DNA from: Johnsonella ignava ATCC 51276
Lineage (GTDB): Bacteria > Bacillota > Clostridia > Lachnospirales > Lachnospiraceae
Direction: 5' to 3'
Assembly: GCF_000235445.1 (NCBI RefSeq)
Contig: NZ_JH378835.1
Span: 25,536-89,535, forward strand
DNA: 64,000 nt
Below, in pieces: positions 53,398-62,180 of the stretch (its first letter is position 1; the number at the start of each line of letters is the position of its first letter). The notes beneath the pieces are model-generated. The model saw only the letters and a program-made list of their open reading frames with translations. It was not told the DNA's origin and ran no database searches. The translations under genes were made by a program, and so were the position numbers.

Positions 53398-53451
53398 AAA
53401 AAAGCACTTAATTTTTTGAGGTTAAATTCCTCACTTTTTAAGTGCTTTTTG
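53398..53451 (-). terminator. Terminator of the fic gene
   Basis: The stem AAAAAGCACTTAA with its complement encloses an inner GAGG/CCTC stem. TTTTTT follows on the minus strand, and a T-rich tract also follows on the plus strand. It lies 29 bases after the Fic stop. Confidence 0.8.
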
Positions 53452-53479
53452 TTTTACTTATTTTGTTTTTCCTTAGATT

Positions 53480-54523
53480 TTAAATCTTGATATATTTTGT
53501 TGAACGACCACTACCCACCTGTCTTATCTTTTCATTGTCCTGTAATTCTTTTAAAGCTCTTTCCACCGTTCTTTGTGATATATCCGGACAAAGAATCATA
53601 ATATCTTTTTTTGATAAAGGCTCCAACGATTTTTGAATTACAGAAAATACTCTCTCAGGCGAGGTTAATTTTTCTTCTCCAATCATTTTAAATCTGTTAT
53701 CACATTCTTTATATGCTTTCATGATAATACCGAGCATATATTTCATAAATGGAAGTTCATCATTTTCTCCTATATGCCATTTTTCACTGGAATTTTGCAA
53801 TTCTTCATAATAAGAATCTTTACTTTCTTCAATGAGCATTTCTATACTGATATACCTTCCAACAAAATAGCCGGACTTATAAAGTAGCAGGAGGGTTAAT
53901 ATCCTACTCATTCTCCCATTTCCATCATCAAAGGGATGAATACATAAAAAGTCATGAATAACAGCAGGTATTAAAATTAACGGAGGAATATTTTCCTTTA
54001 CAGCCTTATTATATGCTTCTACCATTTCATCAAAATATCTTTCCGTTTCAAAACTGTTTATAGGTTGAAAGAGTACTTTTTTATTCCCTAAACGATCCAC
54101 TTCGACGATGGTATTATCCATGGTTTTAAATCTTCCCTTATGATTTACATAAGAATACGAGTATAAGTGATTATGCAGTGTTAAAATGTCATTTTTACTA
54201 AATTCAATATAATCATAATTTTCATGTACTATATCAAGCACATGTCTATATCCTGCTATTTCTTCTTCGTTTCTGTTTTTAGGTTCTGCTTTTTTTTTCA
54301 TAAGTTCTTTGAGTCTTGTATCATTGGTATAAATTCCCTCAATGGCATTAGATGACTTCGTACTTTGTATCTTTGCAACATCTATCATTTTTTCCAAAAT
54401 ATCAGGATAATTTTCTACATATAATTCTTGTTTTCCCTTGTATTCATGAATGCTTGCTATCATATGATATACATTTACAGGTAGTGATAAATCCATAAGT
54501 TTTAAATAATTAAACTTTCTCAA
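53480..54523 (-). CDS. Fic-family protein (AMPylase-type) with inhibitory helix and winged helix
   Basis: Fic enzymes move AMP or another phosphate-linked group onto target hydroxyls. The core motif HPFDDGNGRMSR is complete (catalytic His196). An N-terminal inhibitory motif SSNAIEG (residues 57-63) indicates the self-inhibited class II type, and the last 60 residues form a winged-helix DNA-binding domain. AGGAGGTG lies upstream of a TTG at 54523 (347 residues), whereas the ATG at 54553 has no such site, so I prefer TTG. An inverted repeat at 54580-54609 could be its own operator. No toxin or antitoxin partner is seen. Confidence 0.88.
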   Translation of the reverse strand: MRKFNYLKLMDLSLPVNVYHMIASIHEYKGKQELYVENYPDILEKMIDVAKIQSTKSSNAIEGIYTNDTRLKELMKKKAEPKNRNEEEIAGYRHVLDIVHENYDYIEFSKNDILTLHNHLYSYSYVNHKGRFKTMDNTIVEVDRLGNKKVLFQPINSFETERYFDEMVEAYNKAVKENIPPLILIPAVIHDFLCIHPFDDGNGRMSRILTLLLLYKSGYFVGRYISIEMLIEESKDSYYEELQNSSEKWHIGENDELPFMKYMLGIIMKAYKECDNRFKMIGEEKLTSPERVFSVIQKSLEPLSKKDIMILCPDISQRTVERALKELQDNEKIRQVGSGRSTKYIKI

Positions 54524-54579
54524 AAGAACACCTCCTCTTCTTTTCGTAGCCATTGTATCATATTTGGCTATGAAAAATC

Positions 54580-54609
54580 AATAATGGCGAGAATAGTTCC
54601 GCCATTATT
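54580..54609. promoter_or_regulatory. Inverted repeat upstream of fic (candidate operator)
   Basis: AATAATGGCG and its exact complement CGCCATTATT are 10 bases apart, about 60 bases before the likely start codon. Three TTTGGC boxes (near 54562, 54615, 54636) surround it. It could bind the winged-helix domain of the Fic protein. Confidence 0.5.
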
Positions 54610-54703
54610 CTAGTTTTGGCGTATTAAATTAAAATTTGGCAAGAAATTTTTAGTATAAGTACTCTCTATTTTTTTATTCCTTATTATTTTATTAAATGTA
54701 TTT

Positions 54704-55032
54704 CTATATCACAACAATAGGAACTTTTTTTATTTTTTCACCCAATTCAATTCTTTTATCAGCTGCCATAAAATATCCTGCATGAGTTTATTTCATTTGA
54801 GAAATGTTTTGTGTGACAATTTTCCCCAATAAACTAATCATTAATATCACAAACGCTATGATAATATTTTTTGTTAAAATCTGATTAATAAATAGGCATT
54901 CTAACATATAGTAAATTGCCACAAATTGAAAAGCGCTAAATATAGCATGAAAAAATGCCGCAATTATAGACTTTTTAAATTACCTCTTTCCTCTCCGAAG
55001 AAAAGCCAAATTTTTCTAAATACATTTATCAT
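54704..55032 (-). pseudogene. Remnant of an ABC exporter membrane domain
   Basis: With AAGGAGG and ATG at 55032, the frame encodes the start of an ABC exporter (MINVFRKIWLFFGEERGNLK). It breaks at an AAAAA run, and the next frame continues with IAAFFHAIFSAFQFVAIYY and a second helix. It then meets TAA where Gln is expected (QMK*THAGYFMAADKRIELG) and stops after about 110 residues. The remaining membrane helices and the ATPase are gone. The pieces look like the first two helices and coupling helix of a LapB/IrtA-type half transporter. Confidence 0.75.
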
Positions 55033-55308
55033 ACTCTCCCCTCCTTATTTGATTAGTATATCTTTTTACCCTGCCATTTACAGCATAGATAAAATTCAAA
55101 AAACATCATTTATTTTTTACACGTATAACGTTCCTTCTATACATGGTTAAATATTTTCTATATAACGGTCTGCTTTTATTTTTCTTACAGCTATTCTGTT
55201 ATTATCATTGTCATATCTTCATTCCTAATTGTAATCTGCATATCTAAAGCAGGTTATTGTTAAAATAAATCCCAAGGCTATAAATATAACAGATTGTGAA
55301 ATTTTTCA

Positions 55309-55824
55309 TCACTTTTGTTTAATCACATCCTCAAATTCATCAATTGATAGAACTCCCTTTTCTTTAAAACTTCCCGCTCTAAAACCTGAATTATTTCTAT
55401 CATTTCTCAGCATTAAAAATGCTGACATTGTTTCCCCACATGGAACTATAACACTTTCGACTTTATCACCTACCTCCAATAGTATCGGCTGATAAACAGG
55501 TTCTATTCCCCCTACAAGCACAAACAGCTTATTGCTGTCAAGCAAGTTATTCTTCTGCAATATATCATTAACATAACTTCTATAGTCAATAGCATTTAAA
55601 TTATTCCAAGATACAGTTAATAAAAACCAATGACCTGCTCTGCTGTTGATTATATCAATATCACTATCTGATAATAAATCAACAGTGGATTCATCTACCG
55701 GTTTCCCTATATTAAATGTAAATGTCAAAAAACTATTATTCACTTTTACCGGTAATTCCCAAATATAATCCTGAGTCGAAAGTTTTTCAAACAAAGCTCT
55801 ACTATTCCCTATATTTCTTTTCAA
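55309..55824 (-). CDS. Hypothetical protein
   Basis: A 171-residue soluble protein that I do not recognise. It has mixed alpha/beta character with no signal peptide or membrane helix; the middle (AGHWFLLTVSWNNLNAIDYR) and the Gly-rich GDKVESVIVPCGETMS are the most distinctive parts. Its start overlaps the end of the upstream small membrane protein gene by 23 bases, so the two are probably translated together and may work together. Confidence 0.6.
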   Translation of the reverse strand: MKRNIGNSRALFEKLSTQDYIWELPVKVNNSFLTFTFNIGKPVDESTVDLLSDSDIDIINSRAGHWFLLTVSWNNLNAIDYRSYVNDILQKNNLLDSNKLFVLVGGIEPVYQPILLEVGDKVESVIVPCGETMSAFLMLRNDRNNSGFRAGSFKEKGVLSIDEFEDVIKQK

Positions 55825-56128
55825 TAAATAAAATATAAATCGACATAATTGCTATAGTTTCAGCCATTATCCCTAATATCGAAAAAATAATATATGGTGT
55901 ATTTTGATCGCCTAATAACGGAAGTCCTAACGCAATAAAAATCACTCCATATAAAATAAACAACTTCCCTGTTGCATAGTTATATCCCTTTATATCTTTC
56001 ACAGGAAAAGACTCCGTGTTCGCCCAAAAACCGACCGCCTTCTTTGAAAAAAAGGCTATTATCCCGCTACCGATTATAATACAACCGAAGATTACCCAAA
56101 GTATAAATCCTATAATGTTGTCATCCAT
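55802..56128 (-). CDS. Small membrane protein, DUF3784-like
   Basis: A 108-residue protein with three predicted helices (about 5-25, 52-72, 78-102) and a cytoplasmic-looking FFSKKAVGFWANTESFPVKDIKGYNYATGKL, which resembles the DUF3784 family of Firmicutes. The start at 56128 has GGAG 6-7 bases upstream; starts at 56140 and 56161 have none at good distance. Function unknown. Confidence 0.65.
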   Translation of the reverse strand: MDDNIIGFILWVIFGCIIIGSGIIAFFSKKAVGFWANTESFPVKDIKGYNYATGKLFILYGVIFIALGLPLLGDQNTPYIIFSILGIMAETIAIMSIYILFIEKKYRE

Positions 56129-56420
56129 ATTAATCTCCATTCCTCCGCCAAACTGCGGCATAAATAGTGATGAAAAGTATTTTTCAATCTATAATCTCTC
56201 AATTTTATATATTAAAATTTTCTACTTGGAAAATTTATAATTTATATTACATATTTATTATATCAAATATATCCTGACATATCCATAGCCGGTAAAAATT
56301 TTATAATCTCATAATTAAATTGTAATAAATACATTTAAGTATAATTGCCTATATGATACTATACTCAACTTTAATTTGTATAACACCGTTTTTATATTTT
56401 AAAGCTAATAGTTTATATTT

Positions 56421-57170
56421 TTACTTTATACCTTCCAAATTATTCTTTGCTATTCTAAATCCCAAATCATCAATTCTAAATTCGGGAAAACTCTTCCTTC
56501 TTGAAGTAGCACCGCAGGCTCTTTCCTCACTGGCAAAGCTTCCCCCTCTAAAAATCCGATAGTTTCCATATCGTTCTTCATCATATAAATCAAAACACCA
56601 CTCCCAGACATTACCGATCATATCGAAAAGTCCGAAATCATTTTTTTCCCTGGTTTTTACTTCATGTACTCTTTTCTCCGAATTTTGTTCAAACCAGGCA
56701 ATTTCCTCAATATTACCGTATCTATATCCTGTTGCCCTACCCCTGCATGCATATTGCCATTGTGCATCTGTCGGCAATTTAAATCCATTTTTTGCATTAT
56801 CAACTATGATTTTTTCTGAAACAGAATCCAATATATAACATTTTTCCAAAGCAAGCTTTTCAGAAAGATTATTACAAAAATTGACGGCATCTATCCAACT
56901 TACATTCACTACCGGACAGTTTTTTGTTGTAATATCGTAATCCATCTCCATTACATAATTATATAATTCATTAGTTACAGGGATTTTAAACAGTAAAAAT
57001 GATTGAACTTCAACCAATTTTTGCTTCATAATTTTTTCTTTATTTGTTCCGGGAGCAGACATTTTATAATCCGAACTCAGCCATTTAACCGGATCAACAA
57101 AATCCCTTATTATCTCATTACCTTGTGGAATTAAAATCATATTTTCTTTTATATATTCTATTAAGTTCAT
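56421..57170 (-). CDS. SUMF1/formylglycine-generating-enzyme-like protein
   Basis: A 249-residue protein with the FGE-sulfatase fold: KIPVTNELYNYVM, CPVVNVSWIDAVNFCNNLSEK, RLPTDAQW-like KLPTDAQWQYACRG, and the C-terminal GNVWEWCFDLY and RIFRGGSFASEERACG. The paired cysteines needed by true formylglycine-generating enzymes are not evident, and no sulfatase gene is nearby. It is more likely one of the many SUMF1-like proteins of other or unknown function. It is a single gene with gaps on both sides. Confidence 0.82.
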   Translation of the reverse strand: MNLIEYIKENMILIPQGNEIIRDFVDPVKWLSSDYKMSAPGTNKEKIMKQKLVEVQSFLLFKIPVTNELYNYVMEMDYDITTKNCPVVNVSWIDAVNFCNNLSEKLALEKCYILDSVSEKIIVDNAKNGFKLPTDAQWQYACRGRATGYRYGNIEEIAWFEQNSEKRVHEVKTREKNDFGLFDMIGNVWEWCFDLYDEERYGNYRIFRGGSFASEERACGATSRRKSFPEFRIDDLGFRIAKNNLEGIK

Positions 57171-57343
57171 TCAACACTTCCTTACAACTTATAATATTTA
57201 TTAATCCTGTTTTATTTATTATAGCACCTTATTGTGATAAACTATACTTGTAACTTAAAAAAGATGATATTTTTATATCGCCTTTTTTACTGCAAATTTA
57301 AATTTATAATCATAGGCTATTAAGCTCCAAAAGCACCTATTTA

Positions 57344-57799
57344 TTAAATTTCAAAAGTGTACTGTAACACCTTAACTTCGGAATCAAAGGAGGTTCTTCT
57401 GTAAAAAGCGATGGCATCCTCGTTGTCAATCTGTTCGGTATCAACAAATATATCACGAATATTATTTCTCTTTGAGTATTCTATCAAAAAACTTATTAAA
57501 CTCTTTCCTATTCCTCTATTTCGAAAATCCTCTTTCACTGCTAAGTCATAAATATAAATACTTGAAACCTGTTCTTTATAACTATCTAAAATATAGGCTG
57601 TTAATCCACCTATGATTTCGATTCCCGATTTTGCTGTAATAGCTAAAAAAGAAGTATTATCCAATAATTTAGCAAGATACTCTCTACCCGGATATTTTTC
57701 TTCCCCCCATTCAAAAACCTCGCTAAAAACAGCTAAAAGTCCATAAAATTCATCAATATTTTTATCAATAAAATGTATATCTATTATATCATTGTTCAT
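57344..57799 (-). CDS. GNAT acetyltransferase resembling AAC(3)-I aminoglycoside acetyltransferases
   Basis: A 151-residue GNAT protein with the acetyl-CoA site in DFRNRGIGKSLI. It aligns along its length with AAC(3)-I type enzymes: YLAKLLDNTSFLAITA, IIGGLTAYILDSYKEQ, SSIYIYDLAV and the final DAIAFYRR. These enzymes acetylate the 3-amino group of gentamicin/fortimicin. The match of the SxIYIYDLAV block is strong, but resistance is not proven and it may be a housekeeping relative. Confidence 0.78.
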   Translation of the reverse strand: MNNDIIDIHFIDKNIDEFYGLLAVFSEVFEWGEEKYPGREYLAKLLDNTSFLAITAKSGIEIIGGLTAYILDSYKEQVSSIYIYDLAVKEDFRNRGIGKSLISFLIEYSKRNNIRDIFVDTEQIDNEDAIAFYRRTSFDSEVKVLQYTFEI

Positions 57800-57864
57800 T
57801 TAATTGATCTCCTTTATATATTTAAATTTATCAGAAGCTTTAAAAACCAGGTTTTAGCTGACTT

Positions 57865-57897
57865 GAGGAAGTATAGACCATTTGTCTTTACTTCCTC
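57865..57897 (+). terminator. Strong hairpin with T-tract on the plus strand
   Basis: GAGGAAGTA/TACTTCCTC with an inner AGAC/GTCT stem is followed on the plus strand by ACAGTTTTTT. All genes around are on the minus strand, so the direction is unexpected. It may still act as a hairpin at the 3' end of the 57940 gene. Confidence 0.45.
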
Positions 57898-57939
57898 ACA
57901 GTTTTTTCGGCTGCTTAAACAAACCGAGAATTTCATCAG

Positions 57940-58410
57940 CTAAAGTTTACAAACCATAATATAGTCTTCTTCGTTTTCACGAATAACTTCAAAACCTACA
58001 TTTTCATACATTCGCACGGCATAATTCATCTTTTGTACCGATAATGATACCTGACTATATCCCTGTCCTCTTAATGCTGCCAGTATCCGCTTCATAAGTA
58101 TTGTACCAATCCCAAGATTTCTAAACTCTTTAAGAATCGAAATAGAAAGCGATGGCACCTCATCATCAACATGACCGTAATCATTTATAATGCGAGTCCA
58201 TACCGCACCAATTATATTTCCAGCTGTTTCTGCGACATAACATATATCTGTATCCTTCCCAAATTCCGAAATATATATTTGTAACTCCGGATTTTTTATT
58301 ATATCTTTTGACGGTGCTTCCACTCCTTCCGGAATAAAGATAGCCTCATACAAAAAGATATCCAATATCTTAAATTCACTTTGTTTTAATTCTCTTATTG
58401 TATAATCCAT
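57940..58410 (-). CDS. GNAT-family N-acetyltransferase
   Basis: A 156-residue GNAT protein starting MDYTIRELKQSEF at 58410, where CGGAGG is well placed; an upstream ATG at 58506 has none. Motif A is FRNLGIGTILMKRIL and the C-terminal part NYAVRMYENVGFEVI is typical of the family. Substrate unknown. It lies among other small single-domain enzymes in this accessory region. Confidence 0.85.
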   Translation of the reverse strand: MDYTIRELKQSEFKILDIFLYEAIFIPEGVEAPSKDIIKNPELQIYISEFGKDTDICYVAETAGNIIGAVWTRIINDYGHVDDEVPSLSISILKEFRNLGIGTILMKRILAALRGQGYSQVSLSVQKMNYAVRMYENVGFEVIRENEEDYIMVCKL

Positions 58411-58607
58411 ATGAACCTCCGATTTATAGTGTATCAATTTTTTATAAATCTGTGTATAATTGCATATCTCCAGCGGATAAAACTGATCTAATATATCATT
58501 CAGCAAAACGTCTGTTAATCCAGTAAATATTATCCTTTAAATCACCATAATATTTTGTAAATTCTTTCATATCGGATTCGTTACTTGAACCTGTAAGATC
58601 TTTCAAA

Positions 58608-59297
58608 TCATTTCCACGGACGCACTCTAGCAAGCCAACCTTTTTCATTCCAATACTTTTTATCAGTTTCATTCAACCCCTTTTTATGGACTGCTCTCAT
58701 AATATAAAAGAATAGTTTTGATTTAAACATCGGCTTTATCTTCATATAGTTTCTCCTGATCTTATTCGAAAGAGAAGTTGTTTTTTGTTCAGCTTTTGCC
58801 TTTATCTTTTCGCTAACCCTCTCCCAATCCGTCTCCCATACTGCAATACCCAATTTATATGTTTTAGCACATCCCCAAAAAAATGTACTGTCTGCCATAT
58901 CTTTATTTGCACTTTTCATGCCCGACCCTGCAGCTGTAGAAATACATACTGCTTGTTTTGAAAACATATTTTCATTCGGTCGATGAACCATCCATCTGTA
59001 ACCATAGTGATCAAGCAATGATTTCATCGCCCCGGTAACATGAAATACATATACAGGACTTGCCAGTATAATAACATCCGACTCATCAATAACTGTTGTT
59101 ATAGGCTGTAAATATTCAAAATGCGGGCACATATCTTCTCCTTTTGAAAAGCAGTTGCCACATCCGATACAAAACTTATCAAAATCTTTTGGAAGAAAAA
59201 ATTCTTTTATTTCTCCATCTAATTTTTTTGCAAGCATTTTTGAAATATGGTATGTCGAGCCTCTATGATTTTGACCATGTATAATCACTATTTTCAT
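58608..59297 (-). CDS. Flavodoxin-fold NAD(P)H-dependent reductase
   Basis: A 229-residue protein of the flavodoxin_2/FMN_red group: MKIVIIHGQNHRGSTYHIS phosphate-binding start, an iron-sulfur-like or structural CIGCGNCFSKGEDMCP, and ASPVYVFHVTGAMKSLLDHYGYRWMVHRP typical of multimeric flavodoxin WrbA-like reductases. It probably binds FMN and reduces quinones or other small acceptors. The start at 59297 is supported by homology; the ribosome site is weak. Confidence 0.85.
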   Translation of the reverse strand: MKIVIIHGQNHRGSTYHISKMLAKKLDGEIKEFFLPKDFDKFCIGCGNCFSKGEDMCPHFEYLQPITTVIDESDVIILASPVYVFHVTGAMKSLLDHYGYRWMVHRPNENMFSKQAVCISTAAGSGMKSANKDMADSTFFWGCAKTYKLGIAVWETDWERVSEKIKAKAEQKTTSLSNKIRRNYMKIKPMFKSKLFFYIMRAVHKKGLNETDKKYWNEKGWLARVRPWK

Positions 59298-59398
59298 AAA
59301 GCTATCTTTTTTCCTTCCGTTTAAATATAAAACTTTTTGATATTCACTTCTCAAAACTTTTAATATAAAACTATTTTTAGCAAATCGAGAGTTGTTTT

Positions 59399-59782
59399 TC
59401 AGACAGTAATCTCTATCTGATTACCTTCAATAGCAACTATACAGCTTTCATAGTAACCATCACCTGTAACTCTTGGTCCGCTTACAACTGCATATCCGTC
59501 TTCCTTCAATCTGGCGGTCAACTCATCAACCTTCTCTTTACTTCCAATACTGAATGCAATGTGAGCATAGCCGGTTCTGTTTAAGTCTTTTTCAACATCC
59601 GCCATTGTCGGCTTGTTCATAATTTCTAATCTTGCACCATCATCAAATTCCATAAAATACGACCGGAAATCCGTTGTTTTATTATGATACCCCGAATTAC
59701 TCTTAGCAAGAAAATATTTTTCAAAGAATTCCTTGGTTTTTTCAAGATTATTTACGTACATAGCTATATGTTCAATTTTCAT
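59399..59782 (-). CDS. VOC-family (glyoxalase-like) protein
   Basis: A 127-residue vicinal-oxygen-chelate protein: KIEHIAMYVNNLEKTKEFFEK at the start, metal-binding His/Glu positions in IEHIAMY, RLEIM, GYAHIAFSIG and NQIEIT. Members include lactoylglutathione lyases, fosfomycin-resistance proteins and dioxygenases; this one is closest in look to general glyoxalase-like proteins. GAGGGT precedes the start at 59782. Confidence 0.85.
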   Translation of the reverse strand: MKIEHIAMYVNNLEKTKEFFEKYFLAKSNSGYHNKTTDFRSYFMEFDDGARLEIMNKPTMADVEKDLNRTGYAHIAFSIGSKEKVDELTARLKEDGYAVVSGPRVTGDGYYESCIVAIEGNQIEITV

Positions 59783-59831
59783 AAGAGTTACCCTCACAAT
59801 TTTAATTTAATATTTCTCTGCAATCCAGGAT

Positions 59832-60287
59832 TTATCTGTATCTCCTCATAATGTATTTCAGTTTTGGAGTTTTAATTATATCATCAATCTCAAATCCAAG
59901 TTTTTCATAAAGTTTCTTTGCACTTTGATTGAAATCAAAAACCGATAAAGAAATACTTCTAATTTTATTATTCTTAAAAATTAAATTTATAAATCCTTTC
60001 AGTGCCTCTGTACCTAAACCCAATCCTGTTTTTCGAGGGTCTAATACAAATCTTCCTATGTGAATATTATCTTTCTCAATCCATACTTCCTGTATCATGC
60101 CAATGAATTCCTTTTCATTAAAAATCGAAAAAGTATTTTCTAATCCTTTTATTTTGTCATAGTTCAACGGGTAAGAAATTCTGTACCCCATCCACTGCTC
60201 CTGAAACTCTTTTCCTTTTTCATTGGACCATTCACATAAAAGCAAGGCATTGACCTTACTTATCCCCTTTTCAAATCTGATAGCCAT
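59832..60287 (-). CDS. GNAT-family N-acetyltransferase
   Basis: A 151-residue GNAT protein of the RimJ/RimL-like group, with IGRFVLDPRKTGLGLGTEALKGFINLIF as acetyl-CoA motif A and NQSAKKLYEKLGFEID as motif B. Substrate unknown; it could acetylate a protein N-terminus or a small amine. It is 35 bases from the VOC gene in the same direction and may be cotranscribed with it. Confidence 0.85.
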   Translation of the reverse strand: MAIRFEKGISKVNALLLCEWSNEKGKEFQEQWMGYRISYPLNYDKIKGLENTFSIFNEKEFIGMIQEVWIEKDNIHIGRFVLDPRKTGLGLGTEALKGFINLIFKNNKIRSISLSVFDFNQSAKKLYEKLGFEIDDIIKTPKLKYIMRRYR

Positions 60288-60462
60288 ATTTTATTCTCAC
60301 AAATTCATATTTTTCTCTAAATATTTGCCCATATTATACCATATTTCATCCTGGTTTTATAGGACTAAGCTGCTTCTTCATTTCCCTTATAGAGGCATTA
60401 AAAATACTCTCAAACAGGGCTATATCAGCTACCTATAATTTTTCTCTCGGCACTTGGACAAC

Positions 60463-60496
60463 AAAAAACAGCAAATCTTTTTATTGATTTACTGTT
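60463..60496 (-). terminator. Terminator of the flavoprotein disulfide reductase gene
   Basis: AACAGTAAATC pairs with GATTTGCTGTT (one mismatch, 8-base loop) and is followed on the minus strand by TTTTTGTTG. Confidence 0.75.
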
Positions 60497-60550
60497 CTTA
60501 AAAATATGTGTTGTTTAAAAAATTTGAGAATATTAAATTTATAGTATATA

Positions 60551-61915
60551 CTATTTTATTAATACAAATAGATCATTAAGTGCCTCTGCCATTGTAGGGT
60601 GAGTAAAAATCTGATTTGCAAGCATTGTATATGGCTGTTTCATAATTATTGCCAAAACAACAATATTAATAACTTCATGTGAGTCTTCTCCAAATAGAAC
60701 CACACCTAAAATTTGATTTGTATCAGCATCAACTACTGCTTTGTAAATACCTGTTTGGTTTCCAAGAATCTTTGCTTTAGGAATTGCAGTTACCGGTAAA
60801 GTTGCCACTTTAATCTTATAACCCTTTTCTAATGCATCTTTTTCACTAAGTCCTACCTTTGAAAATGTCGGGTGTAAAAATGCTGAAAAAGCTATTGGCT
60901 GCCTGTCATCTTTAGAATAACTGCCATTATCTTCCAGATAGCTTTTTACAATACGGTTGTCATCCAAAGACACATAGGTAAATTGTGGCCCTCCATTGAC
61001 ATCACCCATTGCAAAAATATGAGGTTTATTCGTTTGTAAATGCTTATTTACATTAATAAAGCCTCTTTCAGATATTTCTACTCCGGCATTCGCCAAATTC
61101 AAATCTTTAATATTTGCTTTTCTACCGGTAGCAACTAAAAGTGCATCCGAATAAATTTGACTTTTTTCTCCATTTACCGTATACGATATTGTAACTTTAT
61201 TCTCATCTTGTTCTACATGATCAATGCCTGCATTAAATATAAAATCTACCCCTAATGCCTTGTAGGATTCAAACACTTCATTTGCCACATCATCATCTTC
61301 TCTTGGCAATAATTTATCTGCTTTATCTATAATTGTTACTTTTGTACCGAATTTTGCATAGCTTGCAGCAAACTCAAGTCCAATAAATCCGCTTCCAAAT
61401 ATTGTCAAAGTGTGTGGAAATTCTTCTAAATTCATTAGTGATTCGCTTGTATGAATTCTATTTTTAATTTTTAAGCCTTCAATGTCAGGAATAAAAGGTG
61501 TTGAACCGGTATTAATAAATATTCGTTCAGCATATACTTCATATTCTTCTCTAGCCGTTTTTATAAGAATTGTATGTTCATCTTTAAATGATGCACACCC
61601 ATCAATGACTTCCACATTATTAATGCCTGCAACTTTGTCATAATTTGCCTTATTTAACTTTGCTACCAGTGATTTCTTATTTACGACAGAGTTTTTATAG
61701 TACTCCTCATCACTTATCCCGCTAAAACTTCTTCTGTCTGCAGATGTTGCAAGAAATTTAGACGGAATACAGCCGACATTAATACATGTACCCCCGTACA
61801 TCAAAGAAGATTTCTCAACTAATATAGTCTTTTCTCCTTTGTTTCCTAAGTAATTAGCTAATGTTTTTCCTGCTTTTCCAAAGCCAATAATTATGTTATC
61901 TACTCTTTTATTCAT
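60551..61915 (-). CDS. Flavoprotein disulfide reductase, RclA/Har-like (hypothiocyanite reductase type)
   Basis: A 454-residue enzyme of the MerA/RclA branch: FAD site IIGFGKAGKT (9-18), redox pair Cys44-Cys49 in GGTCINVGCIPSK, NAD site IFGSGFIGLEFA, FAD motif FAMGDVNGGPQFTYVSLDD and C-terminal IFTHPTMAEALNDLF. The GGPQFTY and ALNDLF stretches closely match the streptococcal Har and E. coli RclA proteins, which reduce hypothiocyanous acid made by peroxidases in saliva. It lacks the His-Glu pair context of glutathione reductase. A regulator gene lies 265 bases upstream. Confidence 0.83.
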   Translation of the reverse strand: MNKRVDNIIIGFGKAGKTLANYLGNKGEKTILVEKSSLMYGGTCINVGCIPSKFLATSADRRSFSGISDEEYYKNSVVNKKSLVAKLNKANYDKVAGINNVEVIDGCASFKDEHTILIKTAREEYEVYAERIFINTGSTPFIPDIEGLKIKNRIHTSESLMNLEEFPHTLTIFGSGFIGLEFAASYAKFGTKVTIIDKADKLLPREDDDVANEVFESYKALGVDFIFNAGIDHVEQDENKVTISYTVNGEKSQIYSDALLVATGRKANIKDLNLANAGVEISERGFINVNKHLQTNKPHIFAMGDVNGGPQFTYVSLDDNRIVKSYLEDNGSYSKDDRQPIAFSAFLHPTFSKVGLSEKDALEKGYKIKVATLPVTAIPKAKILGNQTGIYKAVVDADTNQILGVVLFGEDSHEVINIVVLAIIMKQPYTMLANQIFTHPTMAEALNDLFVLIK

Positions 61916-62180
61916 AATTGTATCCTTTCTTAATTTTTAATAATTTTTTAAAGTACTCTGGACCGGTTATTAAATTTTTTTTAACAATTGTAATATGCTG
62001 TCATTAAAAACTTGTTTGTAATAATGTCATATATCACAGTTTCAATTTTTATATATTATCCTAAAATGCCTGCAAACTCGCTTAATCTAAAGATTTCCCG
62101 CATGGCACAATTTCTGAAATCAATTCATTCGGTAATCCTTTTTAAGATTCTTTTATAACTTTGAAGTTATATGCTTACAG

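Noticed and set aside
54926..55150. Plus-strand open frame across the gap upstream of fic
   Set aside because: No ribosome site; the minus strand here holds recognisable exporter remnants instead.
56421..57170. True formylglycine-generating enzyme for sulfatases
   Set aside because: The needed cysteine pair is not evident and no sulfatase gene is in the window.
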